From Zizania palustris (Eukaryota; Streptophyta; Magnoliopsida; Poales; Poaceae), in NCBI GenBank assembly GCA_019279435.1, contig JAAALK010000289.1, forward strand, positions 45,139,164 through 45,203,163: DNA of 64,000 bases, given 5' to 3'. How positions within the stretch are numbered: position 1 is the stretch's first letter; the number at the start of each line of letters is the position of its first letter. This document shows positions 56,450 to 64,000 of the stretch, in pieces. Made by a program: the position numbers and the translations under genes. Below the pieces are notes generated by a model, which worked only from the letters and a program-made list of their open reading frames with translations, ran no database searches and was not told the DNA's origin.

Positions 56450-58338
56450 ATGGTGGTGGCGGCGGCGCTGGATGCAATGGCGGGGACGCGGTGGGGGCGG
56501 TGGCTGGGGCTCGTGACGGCGGTGTGGGTGCAGTGCATATCCGGCAACAACTACACCTTCTCCAACTACTCCGACTCCATCAAAACGCTCATGGGGCTCA
56601 CGCAGCTGCAGCTTAATGGCCTCTCCGTCGCCAAGGATGTCGGCAAGGCGTTCGGCCTCCTCGCCGGACTGGCAACCGACCGCGTCCCCACCTGGCTTCT
56701 CCTCGCCATCGGCTCACTCGAGGGCCTTCTTGGGTACGGCGCGCAGTGGCTCGTCGTGTCTAGGACCGTCGCGCCGCTGCCCTACTGGCAGATGTGCGTC
56801 TTCCTCTGCCTCGGCGGGAACAGCACCACCTGGATGAACACCGCTGTGCTCGTCACATGTATCCGCAACTTTCGCCGGAGCAGGGGGCCCGTGTCCGGCT
56901 TGCTCAAGGGCTATGTCGGGCTTAGCACGGCCATCTTCACCGACATCTGCACCGCGCTGTTCGCGGACAACCCCGCCGCGTTCCTTGTCATGCTCGCCGT
57001 CGTGCCGGCCGCGGTTTGCGTGGTCTCCATGGTGTTCCTCCGCGAGGCGGACGCCAGTGGCGCCGCGGACGGGCGGGAGGAGGAGGAGGAAGACGGTGGG
57101 TGCTTCACCGCAATCAACACGCTCGCCGTAGCCATCGCTCTGTACCTCCTCGCCGCCGACCTTACCGGCATCGGCGGCGGCGGCGGGGTCGTCTCGACCA
57201 TCTTCGTGGCCGTACTCCTGGTACTCCTCGCGTCCCCCGCCATGGTGCCGGCGCACGTGGCCTGGAAATCTCGGACGCTAGCGCGAAAGCTGGTGAACGC
57301 TGACGTCGAGGAGGCCGAGGCAGCAACCGCCCCGCTCCTCTTAGCGAAAGCGTCGGTCGAGAGAAAGGAGACAGAGGCGGACGCCCGCGGCCCTGGCGAG
57401 AAGCCGCTGCTGGGGGAAGAGCACACCATCTCGCAGGCGCTGATGTCGCTGGACTTCTGGCTCATGTTCGCCTCCTTCCTGATGGGCGTGGGCACGGGGC
57501 TGACCGTGATGAACAACCTGGGCCAGATGGGCGTCGCCATGGGTTATTCGGACGTCTCCCTCTTCGTCTCCATGACCAGCATCTGGGGATTCTTCGGCCG
57601 CATCGCCTCCGGCACCATCTCCGAGCACTTCATCAAGTACGTTTCTCCCCTCCCCCCAATCCATTCCAATGCATCTCCTCTCCACAACCAACTCAAACCA
57701 CAAAATCCCAGCCCCAGCCCTTACGATCTCGATAGGTCCGTATCTCCGTAGCACGGACTAGGTGAGACATTTTGGAATTGTTGAGCCCACCATTGAAGAT
57801 CTGGAGATTGATTCTGCAAACATGTCGGCATCCTTCGTGGTGCCCGCGAAAGGTTGGGAAGGGACATCGAGCAGTCAACAGTCAACACGGCTAACCGAAT
57901 TTTCAGATCTTGCCACCTGCCTAAGGTTAATCTATTGTAGATTTTATAGTATGATCATTCTTGCATTCCCTCCCTTGGAATTGGATACATCTCCCACATA
58001 TTGTAGGATAGACTGATAGTTGATTTCAGCTCAGAGTTTGGCAATAGCTATATCAGCCCCGGTTAACCATGCTAGTCAGCTCAGAAACCATGATTTTATT
58101 AACCTTGGTTTAATTTGTGATTAACAGACGAGAGAATGAGAAAGCTTAGTGGGGAAAAAGAAGGTTTTGGTTCTCGATTCCTTTGGAAGTGGATTGTTTG
58201 CACCAATCTGCAATTTGGCAACTGCGAAAGATAGCTAACCTTTGAGAAAATTTGGTATACCGAAAGTTTGCCGGTTCCTATATATATGCCATTAAAATCT
58301 CACTGTTTTCATATATGTCAATGCTTCAATTTTCTGTG

Positions 58339-58385
<47 letters not shown>

Positions 58386-61107
58386 TTGTCGTTAGCTTCA
58401 ACCGTTAGTCAATAGTATTTTTTTAGCTTATAAAGCTAGATAGCTAGCTTTGCTTTCAAGCGAACTCAATTGCGTTGGATTGAATGAGTGATTGATATGC
58501 GTGTATCGGCTAGAGCAAGTGATAGTTGATCATGGAGCTTAAATCATCCTTCTTAATTTTTAGTGAGCTAAGAGCAGTTTGGGTATTTTGAAAAAAAAAA
58601 CTAATGTTGACTAACGGTTGAAATTAACGACAGTGTCATATATGAACATAGAAAATTTAAGCAGTGACATATATAGAAACAAAAAGTTTTCAATAACATA
58701 TAAAGAACCGGTGAACTTACTGTAGCATATACGGAATTTCCTCCTATATACAGATTTTTCTCCTAACCTTTTTGGCAAGAATTTGCATCTGCTAATTATG
58801 AGATCGAAGTAGGCCAGTAGCACAAACTGTGGTATATCCATACAATTATCCAACTGGTGTTGTGTGCAGTTAAAATAAGTACTCAAACTAGTAGCAGTAG
58901 TACCATGCTTCAGTGGTCACAACCCTTGTTTCTGTCCACACTCGGTACTCATGCGTAGAGTATATGTTACTTTTCTGTGATAGTTGCCTGTAGCCATCAT
59001 GTGCAGCTGTTGTGTTCTTCCTCTTAAGAACTAGAGTGCAATGAGTTGGGTAGGATTCATAGTTGTTATGGCGTCGCCATATCGTCGCCATATCGCCGTG
59101 GTGGTATTTTGCTATTCGCCACGCCACGCCATATCGCCGAAGGCTTATGGCGAGCGCCACAGTCGTGTGGCGTCGCTATGGCGCCGTGTGGCGCCCGCCA
59201 TATATAGGTAGGCAAGTTATTCCCGGCGGCCCTCCCAGCCTTTTCCCTCTCCTCAACACAGCCGCCGCCACCACTGTCTGGGGCTCTGGGCGCGACACGG
59301 TGCGGGTGCGGCGAGGGTGCGGCGCGGCGAGGGCGCGGCGCTGTGAGGGCGAGGGCGCTGCTCTGCTGAAGTGTTGTGTGGCGGCGGCTGGAGGGAATGG
59401 GAGGTGAGAGAGAGAAAGGGAGGGGTTGAGAAAATTAGGGTTAGGAAATAGACTTTAAATGTTTAGACGGGGCTTTAAATGGGCTATTGGATCAAATTTA
59501 TAAAACAGATTATTAAATGAACATTTAAATATAATATTAGACATAATTTTATATATTTTATTGCAATTTTAATTATATATTTTTATTTTATAAGATATAT
59601 AAATTAACATTATTGCAACTTGATATGAAATTGCTATTTTTATAATACTATATTACTATTCTTATTTGCAATTTAGTACTTATATATTGATATATTTTTT
59701 AAAATCCTTAAATTCTATAAGCTATTTTTCTATATTGGTCGCCACGCCGATGTGTCTATGGCGACGCCACGCCGCGCGTCATAAGCGTTGTAAAGTTGTG
59801 AAGGTGCTAGGTCGCCACGCATCGTCGCGTCGCCATAACAACTATGGTAGGATTGCCCTTTAATACCTGTACTTTAAGATCAATATACATTAAGGTTACT
59901 TCTAATGGAAACAAATGTTAATAGGAAATTTTGATCTTATATCCTCTATTCCAATAGAAATTGAGAATTTATTCTGCTGACCCATATATCAGATATATGA
60001 AGGATAAATCCTCGATTTCTCATATATGATCCAATCTAGCAATCGCCCATGTTAACAGTGCCACTTTATTTTTCTAGAGATTACAAGTTTTTTGGTAACA
60101 ACATCACATTTTCTGTATAAAGATCCTCAGATTGCTATAAAAATAATTTTGTCATCATCGGTTTCCTTTTCTTTCTGATCCATCCTGCTCCAGAAGAACA
60201 AATTAACTTATTCTTGGTGTTGACTAAATTTCTGTGCCGTTGCACATTTATATGAAACTATTGAGCTGTTTTGGAATATTAAATGTAGACTATTTATAAT
60301 CGGAGAATTATTTGCGAGACGAATCCAATGAGCCTAATTACACGATGATTTGACAATGTGATGCTACAGTAAACATTTACTAATCATGGATTAATTATGA
60401 CTAATAAATTTGTCTCGTGAATTATCCTTTGATTATGCAATTATTTCTATAATTTGTTCACGTTTAGTCCTTTAAATTTATGTCTAAATATTCGATGTGA
60501 CACGAGCTAAAATTTAGCCCTATGATCCAAACATCCTCTTAATCTGTTAATTTTAAATGTTCATCTCATTTCTTTATGCCTGATCCTCAAAAGATATGCT
60601 TGACCTTCTGAACATCAATAAACTTTCAGGACAAGAGCAATTCCGCGTCCATCATGGAATGCGGCTTCTCAAATCTTGATGGCAGTAGGCTACGTTGTGA
60701 TGGCGCTGGGGATGCCAGGCTCGCTCTTCATCGGCTCGGTCGTGGTCGGCTTCTGCTATGGCGTCCGCGTGGCGGTCACCGTGCCGACGGCGTCGGAGCT
60801 GTTCGGGCTGAAGTACTATGGCCTCATCTACAACATCCTCATTCTCAACCTGCCCCTCGGCTCCTTCCTCTTCTCCGGCCTTCTCGCTGGCCTCCTCTAC
60901 GACGCGCAGGCAACCAGGGTGCCTGGCGGGGGCAACACCTGTGTTGGCGCGCACTGCTACCGCCTCGTGTTCGTGATCATGTCACTTGCCTGCGTTTTCG
61001 GCTTCAGTTTGGACGTCTTGCTGTGCTTCAGGACCAAGAGGGTGTATGCCAAGATCCATGAGAGCAAGAGGCCGAGGAGGTTGGCAGTGGTGCAGAGGTC
61101 AAGTTAG
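56450..61107 (+). CDS. Nodulin-like major facilitator (NFD4-type) transporter, 2 exons, 554 aa
   Basis: Exons are 56450-57636 and 60630-61107, joined in phase 2 across a 2993-bp GT-AG intron. The start MVVAAALDAMAGTRWGRWLG is the first ATG in frame (a second at 56477). The N-terminal nodulin-like domain shows WVQCISGNNYTFSNYSDSIK, LSVAKDVGKAFGLLAGLATD and FLCLGGNSTTWMNTAVLVTC, with about eight membrane segments. A cytosolic Glu-rich loop lies at about 200-215 and another acidic loop at about 280-320. The second half has ALMSLDFWLMFASFLMGVGT and GMPGSLFIGSVVVGFCYGVR, and ends RPRRLAVVQRSS. The junction restores HFIK-TRAIPRPSW, as in the family. These proteins are membrane transporters of mostly unknown substrate. 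The open frame extends upstream to 56222 only through non-ATG sequence from the MITE. Confidence 0.93.
58252..58736. mobile_element. Foldback element in the MFS intron
   Basis: Long imperfect inverted arms (58252-58420 and 58600-58736) share GCCGGTTCCTATATATATGC, TCAATTTTCTGTGTTCATAT and CAACCGTTAGTCAA. The left arm has been lengthened by a (TA)n expansion. The ends suggest a MULE-like or other foldback MITE; the duplication is not clear. Confidence 0.65.
58342..58383. repeat. (AT)21 microsatellite
   Basis: A pure run of AT dinucleotides within the left arm of the intronic foldback element. Confidence 0.95.
59058..59846. mobile_element. hAT-like non-autonomous element (789 bp) with TATGGCG/CGCCATA word arrays
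   Basis: Terminal inverted repeats CATAGTTGTTATGGCG and CGCCATAACAACTATG are perfect over 16 bp. An identical 8-bp duplication gtaggatt flanks it (59050-59057 and 59847-59854). The first ~150 bp and last ~110 bp are arrays of CGCCATA, GCCACGC and TATGGCG words in both orientations. The middle is partly GC-rich (59220-59400) and partly AT-rich. Inserted in the MFS intron. Confidence 0.88.
60250..60541. repeat. Abundant grass MITE-type repeat, copy 2
   Basis: It shares GATTTGACAATGTGATGCTA, CATGGATTAATTATGACTAA and TGTCTCGTGAATTATC with the copy at 35985-36300. It sits about 90 bp before the acceptor of MFS exon 2. Confidence 0.6.
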
Positions 61108-61560
61108 CTACAGCTCTGTGAAAAATGGTACAGATCTGAGCATTTGCATCGAGATTCAAGGGGTCTAATAAATTTCATGCAAACAAGAGGATTCAGTGTC
61201 TTGATTCTTTGGACAACGACAAGATATAGTGGATCCATTCAATCGGTATAGTGTACTGCTACGGAGGTTTATTGGCGTTGATCCGAGAATGCTTTGCATT
61301 GTGTGTGAACCGTTACAGTGCTGATTAGTAATCCAGTTTATAGAAAAACATTAGTTTATTGGATTGTTATAATGTGTACTTTAAAATATAATAATTTGTC
61401 TTGTTTGTTTTAGCATATAAAAATAAGCTGGATTAGTATGATCCAAAGCTAAAACAAACGTGAGAAAAGAGGCTGCAGATTGTGTATTTGTCTGACCCCT
61501 CGGTTTAGTCAGTTTAATATATCCTTGAGACTGTAATCTGGGTTAGCCTATATGATGAAT
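61108..61560. other. 3' flank of the MFS gene
   Basis: Probably the 3' untranslated region, then AT-rich DNA with a hairpin of the TTGTTTGTTTTAG family at about 61400-61460. Confidence 0.5.
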
Positions 61561-61896
61561 TGTTATGCAATTAGCATGTTAATTTTAGTGCCATGCGCGG
61601 TGGGACCCACGATGCCATCAGCATGTTAATTTCAGTTATCTGTGTTACGGTGGTATTCGCCTCAAATGGCGTGCCGCTTTTCCCTCAAAAGCGGCAGCAG
61701 CAGCCTTTTCTAGCGTGAGGAACAGGTTTTTACATGCAGACAACAGGCGCGAAGCAAGCGGCGGTTCATGCAGGCGACGCGACGGCACAGAACGACGCGA
61801 TAGATATGAAGCGACGCGTTTTTTTATATACTATAAATATATCTTGTACTCTGTACTAAACGAATCAATCAATAGAAAATACTTTTCATTTAAACA
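61561..61896 (+). repeat. 5' LTR of the second copia element (left edge uncertain)
   Basis: TATA box TATAAATAT at 61832-61840, then CTTGTACTCTGTACTAAACG, then CAATCAATAGAAAATACTTT, ending TTTAAACA at 61896 and followed by CGTTATCAATCAC. That follow-on resembles the CGTTATCAGCAC primer site seen in some plant copia elements, not the standard TGGTATCAGAGC. The LTR may start at TGTTATGC (61561) or TGTTACGG (61643). Confidence 0.6.
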
Positions 61897-62404
61897 CGTT
61901 ATCAATCACTTGTTCTAACCGGGAGTTTCTTTAGGCCAACTAGAAGCGAAAAGGCAGAAATACAATATCATCGTCATATATATATGCATGTCCTCTTTAT
62001 ATACATGTCTTTTTAAGCATCAGCTTCAATCAAAAATGCTACATAAATTTGATGACTATCACTTAAAACAATTGTTGATTTACATACGACTAAAACGACT
62101 AATATCATTTACCTAGATTAGACGTTATTCGTATCACAAACAGCAAAATCATTTACCCAAAAATTGATAGGCCTACACCATATGGTGATTACCTTCAATA
62201 TTAACATACCAAATTGTTTCTATAAAATAAACTATATATGTTGTTTAATCCATCAAGAATATTACACAACATATAAATGGTAAATCATTACCTATACATT
62301 AAAAAGTCATCTACACTATGTGTTATACATAATTTAGCTTTTTTTACAACATTTATATTTATTTACTCTCTTAGTAAATTAAAATATGTCCCTACATGTA
62401 GGAC

Positions 62405-63367
62405 ATGGCTGATATTTCAAAGAAAGAATTCCCTGAACTTGCTTTAGATGGTAGTAATTATTTGACATGTGCACAAGATGTTAAAATAAATTTAACAGCC
62501 CGTCGATGCATTAATACCATTATGGATCCAGTACCAAATGCACCTGAGATCCCGGACTACAACAAATATGCCACACTCCATTTTCTGCGCCATCATCTAC
62601 ACTCAGATTTAAAATCTGAATATGTGATGGAAGAAGACCCCCTTGCTCTATGGAAATCTCTTAAAGATCGATATGAGCAGCAGAAAAATGTCATATTACC
62701 CGAAGCCCAACGCGAATGGTCACTAATTCGCTTTCAAGATTTCAAATCAGTAGCAGATTATAATTCCGCCGTACATAAAATCTGCTCTAAATTGAAATTT
62801 TGTGATCAACCTGTTTCAGAAGAAGCAATGATTGAAAAAACTTTATGTACTTTCCATCCAACATTCCGGGTATTGCAACATCAATATCGCCAACAGAAAT
62901 ATACAAAGTATTCTGAGTTAATATACACATTACTTCAGGCGGAGAATCATGATGAACTTTTGATGAAAAATCATCAAAATCGCCCAACAGGCGCAGCTCC
63001 TCTTCCTGAAGTACATTTTAACTCTCAGCGTACTAAATTTCATGGCAACAAACGGAATAAAAACTTTAAGGGAAAGTCAAAGTTTCAAAATAACAGGCAT
63101 GGGTATAAGACAAATAAAGGGAAAAGTCCATTTAAGGACAATCCTAAAGACAAATCTGAAATTTATCAAAGGTGTGGATGTACGAATCATCGTACTAACA
63201 AATGTAGGATCCCAAAGCATTTGGCTGAACTTTATCTAAAGTTTGGTAAGGATAAGCAAGTTCGTCGGAATAAGTTTGAGACACACTTCAATGAACAACA
63301 AGTCAACGACTTAACTGCGGGACCTTCTCAAAGCGTCCATCAAAATGAAGTTCAAAAGAAGGAGTAA
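62405..63367 (+). CDS. Copia gag (320 aa)
   Basis: It begins MADISKKEFPELALDGSNYL, the standard copia gag opening, and contains ALWKSLKDRYEQQKNVILPE and SEEAMIEKTLCTFHPTFRVL of the UBN2-type domain (residues about 60-180). A Lys/Asn-rich basic stretch precedes a zinc knuckle at about residues 257-270. That knuckle reads YQRCGCTNHRTNKC, so the first expected Cys is Tyr. It ends VQKKE with TAA at 63365-63367. The frame is otherwise intact. Gag would form virus-like particles; the altered knuckle may impair RNA packaging. Confidence 0.85.
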   Translation: MADISKKEFPELALDGSNYLTCAQDVKINLTARRCINTIMDPVPNAPEIPDYNKYATLHFLRHHLHSDLKSEYVMEEDPLALWKSLKDRYEQQKNVILPEAQREWSLIRFQDFKSVADYNSAVHKICSKLKFCDQPVSEEAMIEKTLCTFHPTFRVLQHQYRQQKYTKYSELIYTLLQAENHDELLMKNHQNRPTGAAPLPEVHFNSQRTKFHGNKRNKNFKGKSKFQNNRHGYKTNKGKSPFKDNPKDKSEIYQRCGCTNHRTNKCRIPKHLAELYLKFGKDKQVRRNKFETHFNEQQVNDLTAGPSQSVHQNEVQKKE

Positions 63368-63626
63368 GACCCATCCAATATCGACAATATGATAGTCGAA
63401 TATCACACTGAAGATATATATGGGGATCTCAAATAAATTATACATATTTCATATGTAAAATAGCCAAATTAAGAACTATAAATGTTGTATAAATATAAAA
63501 ACATATATGGTAATATGTATTTGACATGTTATTATAAACATCATATGTATATATATATATGTAGATATCATATCTATTTATCTCATTTATTTATTTATTA
63601 TAATTATTTACGGGATTTTACAATAG
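63368..63626 (+). other. AT-rich spacer between gag and pol
   Basis: A 259-bp AT-rich non-coding spacer. The gag stop codon sits inside GA|GTAAGA, a consensus splice donor, and the spacer ends TTTTACAATAG just before the pol ATG. Stops occur in the pol frame immediately upstream of that ATG. Confidence 0.6.
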
Positions 63627-64000
63627 ATGGAAGATGAGGAAATCTGTTTAGTAGATAGTGGCTCTACTAACACAATTCTACGTGAGCTTAAATATTTCCA
63701 AAATCTTCATAAGAAACATGGAAATATCATGACTATCGCTGGACGCGATGCATTAATTGTAGGCTCAGGCCGAGCCACGATTACGCTCCCAATGGGTACA
63801 AAGTTAATAATTGAGGATGCACTCCTGTATCCCGATTCAACTCGTACATTGCTTAGTTATAAAGACATCCGTCTAAATGGCTACCATATTGAAACCCAAA
63901 CTGAAAATAATGTAGAATACTTATTTCTCACTAAATCCAACGGAATAACAAAGAGATACTTGAGAAATTTCCTTCATTTTCATCTGGTTTATACTACACA
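63627..64000 (+). CDS. Copia pol, protease start (partial, runs off window)
   Basis: Open from ATG at 63627 to the window end. It contains the aspartic protease motif CLVDSGSTNTILR, then GRDALIVGSGRATITLPMGT and DALLYPDSTRTLLSYKDIR, typical of copia protease just before the integrase. The frame differs from gag, so pol is expressed by separate initiation, splicing or not at all. The 3' part is unseen. Confidence 0.8.
   Translation, partial: MEDEEICLVDSGSTNTILRELKYFQNLHKKHGNIMTIAGRDALIVGSGRATITLPMGTKLIIEDALLYPDSTRTLLSYKDIRLNGYHIETQTENNVEYLFLTKSNGITKRYLRNFLHFHLVYTT

Larger units (their letters stand above)
61561..64000 (+). mobile_element. Second Ty1/copia LTR retrotransposon, 5' part (cut by window end)
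   Basis: An LTR with TATA box, a ~500-bp AT-rich leader, a copia gag and the start of pol (protease) in one orientation. The 3' LTR lies beyond 64000. The gag is short (320 aa) and lacks the coiled-coil extension, so this is a different lineage from the first element. Confidence 0.88.

Overview
The window is nuclear DNA from a grass, probably a panicoid, although that placement rests only on general resemblance. The evidence is intron-containing plant genes with GC-rich 5' exons, a subgroup-4 R2R3-MYB of the maize MYB31/MYB42 type, a plant proteasome alpha-7 subunit, a Sirevirus-type copia element and many Tourist, hAT and Helitron non-autonomous transposons. Nothing prokaryotic is present. 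No tRNA, rRNA or CRISPR array was seen.

Layout. 1-9882 is a nearly complete Sirevirus-like Ty1/copia retrotransposon, with its 5' LTR cut by the window edge, its protease/integrase broken and its reverse transcriptase/RNase H open. 9883 to about 14580 is a decayed Ty3/gypsy element on the minus strand, used as a landing pad by several hAT-type elements with perfect 8-bp target duplications. 16082-17817 (minus) is a four-exon MS5/POLLENLESS3/SDI-type TPR gene. About 19600-23660 holds a truncated LTR element, a likely LTR and a solo LTR inside a local tandem duplication. 26547-27410 (plus) is a MYB repressor with AC elements just upstream. 27411-41055 is AT-rich, MITE-rich intergenic DNA with one short Helitron. 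41056-41419 (minus) is a possible small cysteine-rich secreted peptide gene. 41962-44355 (minus) is the proteasome alpha type-7 (PAD1) gene. About 45.8-49.1 kb holds gene debris (a 5'-truncated LEA_2 piece and a transaldolase piece). 50.4-55.3 kb is a cluster of MITEs, a nested Tourist/hAT pair and a second Helitron. 56450-61107 (plus) is a two-exon nodulin-like MFS transporter whose 3-kb intron carries several transposons. From about 61561 to the end is a second Ty1/copia element with gag and the start of pol.

The functional genes (TPR protein, MYB, PAD1, MFS transporter) are unrelated and look like ordinary gene-island neighbours separated by transposon blocks. They do not form a pathway. 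Exon structures were built by hand from GT-AG sites, reading phase and family knowledge. Nothing was checked by search or alignment software.

The most distinctive material is transposon architecture: four hAT-like elements packed with short subterminal words, one of which carries three ~500-bp tandem units; two related Helitrons, one carrying a promoter-like segment; foldback elements with arrays of ~20-bp palindromes; a solo LTR next to its own empty-site paralogue; and a copia element whose gag stop codon overlaps a consensus splice donor.
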